Below are positions 49,318-57,684 of a stretch of 64,000 bases of DNA, one piece after another. How positions within the stretch are numbered: position 1 is the stretch's first letter; every line of letters starts with the position of its first letter. The position numbers were made by a program, and so were the translations under genes. This DNA comes from JAIEPW01 sp964471915 (GTDB lineage: Bacteria > Acidobacteriota > Terriglobia > Bryobacterales > Bryobacteraceae), in NCBI GenBank assembly GCA_964471915.1, contig CAYYID010000006.1, forward strand, positions 1-64,000, given 5' to 3'. The notes beneath the pieces are model-generated. The model saw only the letters and a program-made list of their open reading frames with translations, did not search any database and was not told the origin of the DNA.

Positions 49318-50613
49318 ATGCGTCCCGTCACCGCCGCGCTCGTCGGACTCGGGAACGTAGGGCAAGGCGCCCTGCGGATCCTGCTCGAGAACGCCGGCCA
49401 GATTGAACAGAAACTCGGCTTTCCGCTGCGCGTCAAGACCATCTGCAGCCGCAAAGTGCACGCGCTCGACCTGCCCTTCGCCGGCGTCCGCACCGCGGAC
49501 TGGCAGGAAGTGATCGACGATCCCGAGATCGACATCGTCGCGGAGCTGATCGGCGGCACCGGCGTCGCGCGGGCCGTGGTCGAGGGTGCCATCAATAACG
49601 GCAAGAGCGTCGTCACGGCGAACAAGGAGCTGATGGCGCTCGACGGGCCCGAGATCTGGACGCAGGCCGCCGCGCGGAACGTGCACCTCGCGATGGAGGC
49701 CAGTGTCGCCGGCGGCATTCCCGTGCACGGCGTGCTCCGCGACGGCATCGCGGCGGACCGCATCACCGCGCTGTTCGGGATTCTCAACGGGACCTGCAAT
49801 TACATCCTCACCGAGATCGAAACCAAGAGCGCGGCGTTCGACGCCGTGCTCGCCGAGGCGCAGCGGCTCGGCTATGCGGAAGCGGACCCCAGCGCCGACA
49901 TCGACGGCCTCGACGCGCGGTCGAAGCTCGCCATCCTCGCAGGGCTCGCGTTCGGGCAGCGCGTCGCGCCTGCTGATATCCACACCGAGGGCATCCGGCG
50001 CATCACGCCGATCGACTTCGCCTACGCCCACCAGCTCCGCCACACCATCCGCCTGGTCTGCTCGGCGCGCATCTCCGATACCGGGCTGTTGCTGCAGGTG
50101 CGTCCCGCGCTGATCCCGCAGGCCACCATCCTGGCCAGCGTGCAGGGCGCGTACAACGCGGTGTGGGTGCGCGGCGAATACGGCGCGGATACGTTCTACT
50201 ACGGCCGCGGCGCCGGCCCGCATCCGACCGGCGTCGCCGTGGTGAGCGACCTCATGCGCATCGCGCGCGACCTCACCGAAGGCGTCGCTCCGCGCGAGTC
50301 CCCGTTCGGTTTCAAGGAACTCGCGGCCTACCAGGCGACCCCCGTGGAACTTGCGCGCTCGGCCTACTACCTGCGCTTCCGCGTTGCGGACCGCCCCGGC
50401 ATCATCGCCCAACTCGCCGCCGTCCTCGCCGAGCACGCTATCAGCATCGACGCCGTCCTCCAGTTACCCGTCGAGGACTGGCGCGATCTCCCCTTCGTCA
50501 TCACCGTGGAGCCCACCACGGAACAGGCCGTCCGCGCGGCGCTCGCGCGGATGGCGCCGCTCGACTTCCTGCTGGAACCCCCGCTCGCCCTCCCGATGGA
50601 GAAATCCCTATGA
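49318..50613 (+). CDS. hom: Homoserine dehydrogenase
   Basis: 431 aa; reduces aspartate semialdehyde to homoserine for threonine and methionine. Seen: LVGLGNVGQGAL (NAD(P) loop), TANKELMALDG, the signature AADRITALFGILNGTCNYILT, EADPSADIDGLDARSKL with the catalytic Lys, and a C-terminal ACT domain from about residue 350 (RFRVADRPGIIAQLAAVLAEHAISI) for feedback control. GATAAT at 49304-49309 lies eight bases before the ATG with no Shine-Dalgarno, so it may be leaderless. Overlaps the methyltransferase gene by four bases. Confidence 0.95.
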   Translation: MRPVTAALVGLGNVGQGALRILLENAGQIEQKLGFPLRVKTICSRKVHALDLPFAGVRTADWQEVIDDPEIDIVAELIGGTGVARAVVEGAINNGKSVVTANKELMALDGPEIWTQAAARNVHLAMEASVAGGIPVHGVLRDGIAADRITALFGILNGTCNYILTEIETKSAAFDAVLAEAQRLGYAEADPSADIDGLDARSKLAILAGLAFGQRVAPADIHTEGIRRITPIDFAYAHQLRHTIRLVCSARISDTGLLLQVRPALIPQATILASVQGAYNAVWVRGEYGADTFYYGRGAGPHPTGVAVVSDLMRIARDLTEGVAPRESPFGFKELAAYQATPVELARSAYYLRFRVADRPGIIAQLAAVLAEHAISIDAVLQLPVEDWRDLPFVITVEPTTEQAVRAALARMAPLDFLLEPPLALPMEKSL

Positions 50614-51272
50614 GACACGTCCTCCTCCTCTTCTGTTCCGCGGCCGCGCTGTTCGCGCAAGCCGCCGCCAAGGCCAACGCCACCTACCGCACGCCCGAAG
50701 GCCGCGAGGGCGTCGCGAAGAACCTCGACGACCCGCACCGCGCCGAACGCCAGAATCCCGAGGCGCTCGTGAAGCTGCTCGGCGTCCGCCCGGGCATGAC
50801 CGTCGCCGACCTCGGCACCGGCACCGGCCTTATGCTCCCCGCCTTCAGTGCCGCCGTGGGACCGCAGGGCAAGGTGATCGCCGAGGACATCTTTCCGGAC
50901 TTCCTCGACAAGGCGAAAAAGAAGTCCGCGGCGAACATCACTTACGTGCTCGGCACCGACCGCGATCCGAAGCTTCCGGCGGGCGCCGTGGACCTCGCGT
51001 TCGTGATGGACGCCTATCATCACTTCGATTACCCCGCCGAGATGCTCGCGAACATTGCTAAGGGGCTGAAGCCCGGCGGGCGGCTCGCCATCGTCGACTT
51101 CTACCGCCGCAAGGGCGCCATGGGCGCCGACCGGCCCGACTTCCCCATGGAGCATATCCGGATCGACATGGACGACGTCGTGAAGGAAGTGGCCGCCGCT
51201 GGGTTCCGGGTCCTGTCGGCGAAGGACTACGTGCCAGGCAGCCAGTTCCTGGCGATCTTCCAGAAGCAGTGA
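50610..51272 (+). CDS. Signal-peptide-bearing class I methyltransferase
   Basis: 220 aa. Seen: a signal peptide MRHVLLLFCSAAALFAQA, then a Rossmann methyltransferase core with VADLGTGTGLMLPAF (SAM loop), VIAEDIFPDF, FVMDAYHHFDYP and KPGGRLAIVDFY. Exported SAM-dependent methyltransferases are unexpected, since SAM is cytoplasmic; the protein may be anchored, may act on something else, or the signal may be inefficient. Translationally coupled to hom (ATGA) and to the VWA gene (GTGA). Confidence 0.82.
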   Translation: MRHVLLLFCSAAALFAQAAAKANATYRTPEGREGVAKNLDDPHRAERQNPEALVKLLGVRPGMTVADLGTGTGLMLPAFSAAVGPQGKVIAEDIFPDFLDKAKKKSAANITYVLGTDRDPKLPAGAVDLAFVMDAYHHFDYPAEMLANIAKGLKPGGRLAIVDFYRRKGAMGADRPDFPMEHIRIDMDDVVKEVAAAGFRVLSAKDYVPGSQFLAIFQKQ

Positions 51273-52138
51273 TCCTCGCGCTGCTGCTCGTGGCCGCGCA
51301 GACGCCGGATTTCCGGAGCGGCGTCACCCTGGTGCGCCTCGATGTTCGCGTCGCGCGCGCGGGCCGGCCCGTAACGGGCTTGCAGGCGGCGGATTTCACC
51401 GTGCGCGACGAAGGCCGTCTGCAGCCGCTGCGCCATTTCTCAGCGCAACCGATGGATCTGGACCTCGTGCTGCTGCTCGACACCAGCGGCAGCATGCACC
51501 CGGCGCTCGCGGAGCTGGCGCGGAACGCGAGCCTGGCGCTCGAGAAACTGCGGACCGGCGATCGCGTCGCGACTCTGACCTTCGGCGGCGAAACTGCCGT
51601 ACGGCTTCCCTGGACCGGGGACCTCGGCGCGGCGCGCCGCGTCTTGGAACAGATGCTGCCGGGCGAACGCGGCGGCTCGGCCACGGGCATCAGCCGGGCG
51701 GTCCTCGCCGCGGCGGAGCTGTTCCGGACCGCGCCTCGCGAGAGCCGCCGTGCGATTCTCATCGTTACCGACAACCGTTCCACGGAACCGTCGCGCGCCG
51801 AGGCCGAAGCCATCCGCGCCGCGCTCGCCGCCGAAGCGCTGGTCGAGGCGATCGTCGTGCCCACTGCCGGACCCTTGTACCTCAGCGACAGCGTCGCGCG
51901 TTCGCTGGGCCGCAACGCGGAGGATGTCCGCCGGATCGCGGAGCAGTCGGGAGGCGAATGGCGCGAGGCGAGCGAGGTTCCCGCAACGTTGGGCGCCGCC
52001 GTGGAGCGGATGCGCAGCGGCTACGCGCTGTACTACACGCCGCCCGCGCCGGCCCCCGGGACCTACCGCCGCGTGCGGGTCACCGTGCGCGGCCCGCGCA
52101 GCGAAGTCCGCCACCGGCCCGGGTACGTCGCGCGCTGA
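51269..52138 (+). CDS. VWFA-related acidobacterial secreted protein
   Basis: 289 aa. Seen: a short hydrophobic N-terminus (MILALLLVAAQ), a GVTLVRLDVRVARAGRPVTGL beta segment with LQAADFTVRDEG, then a von Willebrand A domain with a complete MIDAS DTSGSM near residue 71 and later Thr/Asp ligands (TDNRS), and a C-terminal YYTPPAPAPGTYRRVRV strand region. Layout matches the VWFA-related acidobacterial family, of unknown function. GTG start at 51269 overlaps the methyltransferase stop. Confidence 0.85.
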   Translation: MILALLLVAAQTPDFRSGVTLVRLDVRVARAGRPVTGLQAADFTVRDEGRLQPLRHFSAQPMDLDLVLLLDTSGSMHPALAELARNASLALEKLRTGDRVATLTFGGETAVRLPWTGDLGAARRVLEQMLPGERGGSATGISRAVLAAAELFRTAPRESRRAILIVTDNRSTEPSRAEAEAIRAALAAEALVEAIVVPTAGPLYLSDSVARSLGRNAEDVRRIAEQSGGEWREASEVPATLGAAVERMRSGYALYYTPPAPAPGTYRRVRVTVRGPRSEVRHRPGYVAR

Positions 52139-52156
52139 CTGCGGTCGTTTGCGGAG

Positions 52157-52552
52157 CTACTTTCCCTTGGGCGCGAGCGCCGGGGATTTCTCGAGCTTCA
52201 TCCCGTGGCAGGCCGAGCACGTCTGGTCCAGACCCGTCAGCACCCTCAGCGCCTCCGCCCACTGCGACCCCTGGATCGCCTTCCGCAGCGCCTGCGCCTC
52301 GGCGCGGTTCTTCACCGCCAGGTCCTGAGCGGCCTTCACCGTGGTGCGGGCCCAGAACGCCTCCTCCTTCGCGGTGAGCGCCTCGAGCGCCTGCGCCGCG
52401 GCGGCGAGCGCCTTCGCATCCTTGCCCGAAAGCGTCTCGCGGATCTCGTCCTTCTTATCCTGGGCGTCGTTCATCCATTGCTTGTGAGCCGCGAGCTCGG
52501 CGGGCGTGAACGGACCGGCGCAGAGGAACAGAGCCAGCACCACAGAGGTCAT
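52157..52552 (-). CDS. Small c-type cytochrome (cytochrome c'-like)
   Basis: 131 aa. Seen: signal segment MTSVVLALFLCAGPF, long helices (DKKDEIRETLSGKDAKALAAAAQALEAL), and the haem-attachment motif CSACHGMKLE near residue 112 at the C-terminal end of the last helix. A four-helix bundle with the CxxCH at the end is the cytochrome c' or cytochrome b562 plan. Periplasmic electron transfer is inferred. TATAGT on the minus strand (52566-52561) is eight bases before the ATG. Confidence 0.83.
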   Translation of the reverse strand: MTSVVLALFLCAGPFTPAELAAHKQWMNDAQDKKDEIRETLSGKDAKALAAAAQALEALTAKEEAFWARTTVKAAQDLAVKNRAEAQALRKAIQGSQWAEALRVLTGLDQTCSACHGMKLEKSPALAPKGK

Positions 52553-52606
52553 GATCGAGCACTATATCTCTCGTGAACCGGCCGCGGCAATTCTGTGCGG
52601 AGCCGC

Positions 52607-52639
52607 AAAAAAGGGGCGGAACCCGGTGGGGTTCCGCCC
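52607..52639 (-). terminator. Intrinsic terminator of the VIT-VWA gene
   Basis: A perfect 11-bp inverted repeat (GGGCGGAACCC at 52614-52624, GGGTTCCGCCC at 52629-52639) is followed on the minus strand by six T residues (A52607-A52612 on +). It lies 20 bases after the VIT-VWA stop. Confidence 0.88.
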
Positions 52640-52659
52640 GTCTGGGAAGGCCGCCGCGG

Positions 52660-54939
52660 TCAGGCTTGCGACGGAGACACGTAGCGCACTTCGTCCAAAG
52701 CGGCGAGCGCCAGCAGCTTCTCACCCGCCACCTTGGCGACCAGGATGCGCGCGGCATTCGGTTGCGTCAGCAGCGTGACGCCCAGCGCCCGGAGCTTGGC
52801 GAGCGTGGCTTCCGAAGCGTCGCTGAGCGAGATCTGCACTTCGACGGTGCGGCCGGCGGTCACGTGGTGCAGCGCCGGGCTGAGCTTCGCCCGCGCATCG
52901 CGTTTCGGCTCCGCGGTCAGGGACCGGATGTCCGCCCGCTCTTCCTGGGCGCGGCGCACGAATCCGGTGGGCGGCGACGCCATCGGCATGAGTGTCTGGC
53001 GCGCGCCGCCGGCGGCCATCATGTTCAACTTCGCGGCCTCGTTCCCGAAGATCCCTTGATAGCTGACGCCCTCCGGCATCTCCACCGGAACTTCGATGAC
53101 CCGCGGCTTGCCGCCTTCGGTGACCGTGTTCTCCTCCACAGCGACGAAGGACGTGAACTGCGTCATCAGCCGGAAGTCGAGGCCGAGCTTCGTGATCGCC
53201 TCCTGCACCTCCGGTTTGGCCGCGGCGTTCTGGATGCCGGTGAGATCCTGCACCATCAGGTCGTTGACCTTGGTGCGCGCCCACAAGGTAGCCAGGACGT
53301 CGTGCCGCGGCTCGCTGGCCGGCAGGTTCACGGCGATCTCCCGCACATAAGGCCGGCCGGCGACCTTGCCCTGCAGGCGAATGGTGCCGCGCGCGGCGTT
53401 CGCGTAGCGGCCGGTGATGACCAGCGGCTTGGCGCTGAACAGGTCCGGCTGGTTGCCGGGGTACACGTCGCTGACCGGCAGGCCGTTCCAGTCGATCGCG
53501 ATGTCGGTGAGCAGCGGGTTGCGCACCCGCTCGTGGAAGCGCCGGGCGGCGGCCGAGCCGTCCTCGTTCAGCGCCACGTATTCCACTTCGCCGCGGCCGT
53601 GCTTGGCCATCCCGTCCAGCAGGTACCGGTTCACCGAACTGCCGATGCCGAACGAGAAGACGCGCGCGTTCGGGTGCTTCTTCACCTCGGCGATGATCTC
53701 CATGTCGTTGCCGACGTAGCCGTCGGTCATGAAACAGGCGATGCGGACGTGATCCTGCTTGCCGGTGGGATCCAGCGCGGCGCGGATCGCCTTCATCATT
53801 TCGGTGCCGCCGCGGCCCTGCCGCGACTTCAGGAACTCCCAGGCGGTCTGGATGTTCTCGCGTGTCGCGGGCACCGGTTGCGGGAACAGGATGTGCTCGT
53901 CGCCGGAGAACGTGATCAGGTTGAAGGTGTCCCGGGGATTCATGCCGTCGAAGGCGAGCTTCACCACCTCTTTCACCTTGTCCAGCGGATAGCCGTGCAT
54001 GGACCCGGAGGTGTCGATGACGAAGACCAGCTCCTTCGGCGTGATCTCCGCGGCCGCGGGCCGGTCCGGCGGCTGCAGGATCACGGAGAAGAACCCGCCG
54101 CGGTTGGCCTTGTGCGTCAGCACGGCGTCCGCGATCTTCAAGCCGGCTACGTCGTACTTGAGGACGAAGTCCTTGTTGGGAATCGCCGTAAGGTTCTTCA
54201 GATGGACGAAGGCCTTCGCCGGGGCGGACTGCTTCACCTCGACCTCGTGCGTCGGGGACGCGATCTTTTCCACCGGCACGCCGGCGTCAAGCGCTACGTC
54301 CAGCGTGATGTCGTGTCCGGCGCGCGTGCCTTCCGGGGTGACGGGCGGGGTGATGCGGGTGGGATTGGTCCCGGCCGGCGAATAGCGGGGGCCCACCACC
54401 ATGGGGAACACGAAGCTGTAGTTGCCGGCCTCGTACGGCAGCGCCTCGACGTAGCTGATGGTGATCAGGATCTCGGCGCCCGGCGGGATGTTCGTCACGG
54501 CCTGGGTGAAGATGTTCGGGCGCTCCTGATCCAGCAGGCTGGCGAGTTGCCCGCGGTTGCGCGCCGCGTCGAAAATCTTGCGGGCTTCGTCGCGGCGCTT
54601 GATCTTGCCCTTCACCACGCGATCGCCGATGCGCATGGTCATGTCGTCCACCGCGGCTTCGTGCGGCAGCGGGAAGGTGTAGACCGCCTCGATCTTGTGG
54701 CTGGAGGGATTGTGGAACCGCTGGGTGACGTTCACCCGGGCCAGCGGTCCGGAGATCTCGGCCTTCACGTTGGTTTGCTTCAGCGGGCAGAAGCCCTGGG
54801 ACTGGCCGGAGGCGTCGGCGAACGTCAGACTGCCTTCTGAACCCTGCCGGGGGGCGGCCGTCCCCTGGCGGGGGGCGGCGAACAGAACGCCGGTGACACT
54901 CAGGAACGTCGCGAACGTGGATAGCAATTCTCGCTTCAT
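52660..54939 (-). CDS. Exported VIT and VWA domain protein
   Basis: 759 aa. Seen: signal peptide MKRELLSTFATFLSVTGVLFA, a tandem APRQG repeat, a VIT (inter-alpha-trypsin) domain near residues 45-170 (VKAEISGPLARVNVTQRFHNPS, VYTFPLPHEAAVDDM), and a VWA domain with MIDAS DTSGSM near 318, then a long C-terminal region of unknown fold. VIT-VWA proteins are cell-surface or periplasmic adhesion or matrix proteins in bacteria. The ATG at 54939 has GAGGAG eight bases upstream; the GTG at 54948 is too close to it. An independent gene with a strong terminator. Confidence 0.9.
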   Translation of the reverse strand: MKRELLSTFATFLSVTGVLFAAPRQGTAAPRQGSEGSLTFADASGQSQGFCPLKQTNVKAEISGPLARVNVTQRFHNPSSHKIEAVYTFPLPHEAAVDDMTMRIGDRVVKGKIKRRDEARKIFDAARNRGQLASLLDQERPNIFTQAVTNIPPGAEILITISYVEALPYEAGNYSFVFPMVVGPRYSPAGTNPTRITPPVTPEGTRAGHDITLDVALDAGVPVEKIASPTHEVEVKQSAPAKAFVHLKNLTAIPNKDFVLKYDVAGLKIADAVLTHKANRGGFFSVILQPPDRPAAAEITPKELVFVIDTSGSMHGYPLDKVKEVVKLAFDGMNPRDTFNLITFSGDEHILFPQPVPATRENIQTAWEFLKSRQGRGGTEMMKAIRAALDPTGKQDHVRIACFMTDGYVGNDMEIIAEVKKHPNARVFSFGIGSSVNRYLLDGMAKHGRGEVEYVALNEDGSAAARRFHERVRNPLLTDIAIDWNGLPVSDVYPGNQPDLFSAKPLVITGRYANAARGTIRLQGKVAGRPYVREIAVNLPASEPRHDVLATLWARTKVNDLMVQDLTGIQNAAAKPEVQEAITKLGLDFRLMTQFTSFVAVEENTVTEGGKPRVIEVPVEMPEGVSYQGIFGNEAAKLNMMAAGGARQTLMPMASPPTGFVRRAQEERADIRSLTAEPKRDARAKLSPALHHVTAGRTVEVQISLSDASEATLAKLRALGVTLLTQPNAARILVAKVAGEKLLALAALDEVRYVSPSQA

Positions 54940-55011
54940 GTGGGGCACTCCTCGACTGGGGAATGCCGCACGGGGGGCGGCCCTTTCAGGAAAATCGCGC
55001 GGGGGCGGCGC

Positions 55012-56778
55012 TCAGACGCCGGCGGCGGCGAGCTTGGCCTGCACCACCAGGCGGCCCGCGCCGTCCGCATCCAGCGGCGGCGCGAAGTGGAACCCCTGCC
55101 CGTAGTGACAGCCCATGGCCTGCAGTTCGCGGGCCTGCGCTTCCATCTCCACGCCCTCGGCGATCACCGTGATGCCGAGGTTGCGGGCCAGCCGGATGAT
55201 GGTCCCGATGATCATCTGGTGCCGGTCCGTGGCGTTGATCTCCTTGACGAAGCTCCCGTCGATCTTGAGCTGCGTGATGGGGAAGCGCGCCAGGTAGCTT
55301 AGCGAGGAGTAGCCGATACCGAAGTCGTCCAGGCAGAAGCCGACGTTCAGGCTCCGCAGCCGCCGGATCGCGTTCTCGGAAACCGTCGAACTCTCCACGA
55401 ACATCCGCTCCGTCAGCTCCAGGTTGATGCGGCGCGAGTCGATGCGCACCTCGCGCAGCATCTCGTGGAGCTGATCCGGGAAGTCGGGACGCAGCAGGCT
55501 GGCGGGGGAGAGGTTGATGTTCACGGCCAGGCCGGAATGGAACGCTCCGGGACCGAACCATTCGCGGGCCTGGCGCAGGGCCGAGCGGATCATCCATTCG
55601 TCGATCGCGACGATCAGCCCGGTTTCTTCGGCCATCGGCATGAACTCTTCGGCCGCCACCAGTCCACGCACCGGATGCTGCCACCGGACCAGCGTCTCGA
55701 AGGCCACCAGCTTCCGCGTGGCCAGCAGGACGATGGGCTGGTAGTACATCAGGAACTCGCCCCGCTGTACGGCGGCGCGCAGGTCGTGCTCCAGCCGGAA
55801 GGCCGAAACCGCGGACGAGTGCATGCCGCCGTCGAACACCACCGCCTGGGCGCGGCCGCGAGCCTTGGCGCGGTACATCGCGGCGTCGGCATCGCGCAGC
55901 ATGTCGCCCGCCTCCAGGTATCCGGCGCTGCTCAGCGCGATGCCGATGCTGGCGGTGGGAAACATGTCCTGCCCGGCCAGGCGGAACGGCTGCGCGAGAT
56001 CCTCCGCCAGTTGCGCCGCGAGCGACTGGGCGTCCTCGCCGTCCCGGACGTCCTCCAGCAGAATGGTGAACTCGTCGCCGCCCAGGCGCGCCAGGGTGTG
56101 TTGTCCGGAGAGACTGGCCCGCAGCCGCCGCCCCACCTCCCGCAGCAACTGATCGCCCGTCAGGTGCCCCAGGCTGTCATTGACAACCTTGAAGCGGTCC
56201 AGATCCAGGAACAGCACGGCGAAATTCGGGTGGCGGTCGGCCTGCCAGCGCGCCAGGCGCTGCGCCAGCCGGTCCAGGAACAGCGTCCGGTTCGCCAGCC
56301 CGGTCAGCGCGTCGTGCAGCGCGTCGTGCAGCAACTGCTGTTCGATCGCCTTGCGTTCGGTGATGTCGGTCAGCACTCCGGACAGGCGCAACGGCTGCCC
56401 CTGGTCGTCGAACTGGGCCGCGCCGCGGCACAGCACCCAGCGATAGCCGCCACTCGCGGTCCGCAGGCGGTACTCGATGTCGAGGCGGGGCAGGTCTCCC
56501 GCGGCGTTCCGGTCGATCGCCACGCGGACCCGCTCGGCGTCGTCCGGGTGAATCTGCGCGAACCACTGCCCCGACGTCCAGGGGCTGACGCTGGGCGGGG
56601 CCTCGATCAGGCTGAAGAAGGTCTCGGATAGATACAGGCGGCCGGTGTCGAACTCCAGTTCCCAGAGCGCGTCCGAAGACGCCCGCACCGCGCGCGCCAG
56701 ACGCCGCGGATCCTCCGCGATCGTCCCACCTTCGGGCTCGGCGGACTCGATGCTCGACTGCCAGGACTTCGGAAACAA
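55012..56778 (-). CDS. PAS-GGDEF-EAL cyclic-di-GMP enzyme
   Basis: 588 aa, without membrane helices. Domains in order: a PAS domain near residues 40-150 (SSDALWELEFDTGRLYLSETF, ITERKAIEQQ), a GGDEF domain with intact LGGDEF near 231, and an EAL domain from about 325. The EAL signature reads ETL in FETLVRW, but other catalytic residues are visible (NINLSP, LELTERM, LDDFGIGYSS, KIDGSFV, EGVE), so both diguanylate cyclase and phosphodiesterase activity are possible. TTG start at 56778 with GAGG just upstream. The 147 bases before prmA hold the promoter region and no gene. Confidence 0.9.
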   Translation of the reverse strand: MFPKSWQSSIESAEPEGGTIAEDPRRLARAVRASSDALWELEFDTGRLYLSETFFSLIEAPPSVSPWTSGQWFAQIHPDDAERVRVAIDRNAAGDLPRLDIEYRLRTASGGYRWVLCRGAAQFDDQGQPLRLSGVLTDITERKAIEQQLLHDALHDALTGLANRTLFLDRLAQRLARWQADRHPNFAVLFLDLDRFKVVNDSLGHLTGDQLLREVGRRLRASLSGQHTLARLGGDEFTILLEDVRDGEDAQSLAAQLAEDLAQPFRLAGQDMFPTASIGIALSSAGYLEAGDMLRDADAAMYRAKARGRAQAVVFDGGMHSSAVSAFRLEHDLRAAVQRGEFLMYYQPIVLLATRKLVAFETLVRWQHPVRGLVAAEEFMPMAEETGLIVAIDEWMIRSALRQAREWFGPGAFHSGLAVNINLSPASLLRPDFPDQLHEMLREVRIDSRRINLELTERMFVESSTVSENAIRRLRSLNVGFCLDDFGIGYSSLSYLARFPITQLKIDGSFVKEINATDRHQMIIGTIIRLARNLGITVIAEGVEMEAQARELQAMGCHYGQGFHFAPPLDADGAGRLVVQAKLAAAGV

Positions 56779-56925
56779 AGTGCCTCGATCTGAGGACGAA
56801 ACCCCACCGGTTCCGGTTGCCGCCGCGACGCTTCAGCCCGAGCGTCCGGAGCCTCTGTGCAAGATGCCCGAGTGTAACAGAGCCGGTCCGCGGGCTTCAA
56901 TATCTCTTTCGGATTACGACTGCAC

Positions 56926-57681
56926 TTACGCCCTCGCCGCCGATACACACTGCCAACCCTCCGCCTCGGAGCGATGATCCACGCGCCAGCCCTCCGGCCA
57001 GTCGCACGTAAGTTCATGAAAACCAGAGAGAATCACGCGGTGACCGGCGGCAGCAAGGCGCGGCAGCTCGGCCTCTGCCAGACCCGCGCCGAGGTTCGCC
57101 ACCACCACGTCGAAGGCCCTGGGGCGGACCGCCGCGGCGGTTCCCAGGAACAGGGGACCCTCCGCCGTCTGACGCGCCTGCTCCAGCGAGCCGGGGTCGA
57201 TATCGCAGCCCACGACGAGCGCCGCGCCGAGCAATTCGGCGCCCCGAGCCAGGATCCCCGATCCGGTGCCCACATCCAGCACCCGCATGCCGGGCGCGAC
57301 GCACCGCGCCAGCGCCTCCAGGCAGAGCCGGGTACAGGGATGCGCTCCTGTGCCGGACGCCATCGCCGGATTCACCTCCAGCCGCAGCATTCCCGCCGGG
57401 GTGGGTTCGGTCCGCCAGGGCGCGACGATAAAGAAAGGACCTGCGCTCAACGGCGGCCAGGCGTCGCGCGTGCGCTGCTCCCAGTCCTCCGGTTCGTGAT
57501 CCAGGAACTCCGGGTTACGGGCGGCAAAGCGGGCGACCAACTCCTCCCGCGGCTGGGCGTCCTCGAAGAAGGCCTGGACATGGGCGTCCCCTTCCACCAC
57601 GCCCAACGTCTCGCACTCCGCGAGTTCGGCAAGCAGAAACTCCCGATCGCCGGGCGCGCTGTCCAGGAACAGCGAGTACAT
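56926..57681 (-). CDS. prmA: Ribosomal protein L11 methyltransferase-like protein
   Basis: 251 aa. Seen: an N-terminal alpha/beta substrate domain, NPAMASGTGAHPCTRLCLEAL, the SAM loop VLDVGTGSGILARGAELLGA and VVVANLGAGLAEAEL in place of the more common VVANIL of PrmA. It would methylate ribosomal protein L11, a dispensable function. The replaced ANILA motif leaves some doubt, and a related small-molecule methyltransferase is possible. Three bases after the acyl-CoA ligase stop, but on the order ligase-methyltransferase, so they form one transcript. Confidence 0.8.
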   Translation of the reverse strand: MYSLFLDSAPGDREFLLAELAECETLGVVEGDAHVQAFFEDAQPREELVARFAARNPEFLDHEPEDWEQRTRDAWPPLSAGPFFIVAPWRTEPTPAGMLRLEVNPAMASGTGAHPCTRLCLEALARCVAPGMRVLDVGTGSGILARGAELLGAALVVGCDIDPGSLEQARQTAEGPLFLGTAAAVRPRAFDVVVANLGAGLAEAELPRLAAAGHRVILSGFHELTCDWPEGWRVDHRSEAEGWQCVSAARA

Positions 57682-57684
57682 GCG

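Noticed and set aside
54840..54880. Tandem repeat encoding APRQG twice
   Set aside because: Only two units inside a signal-peptide-proximal linker; ordinary low-complexity sequence.
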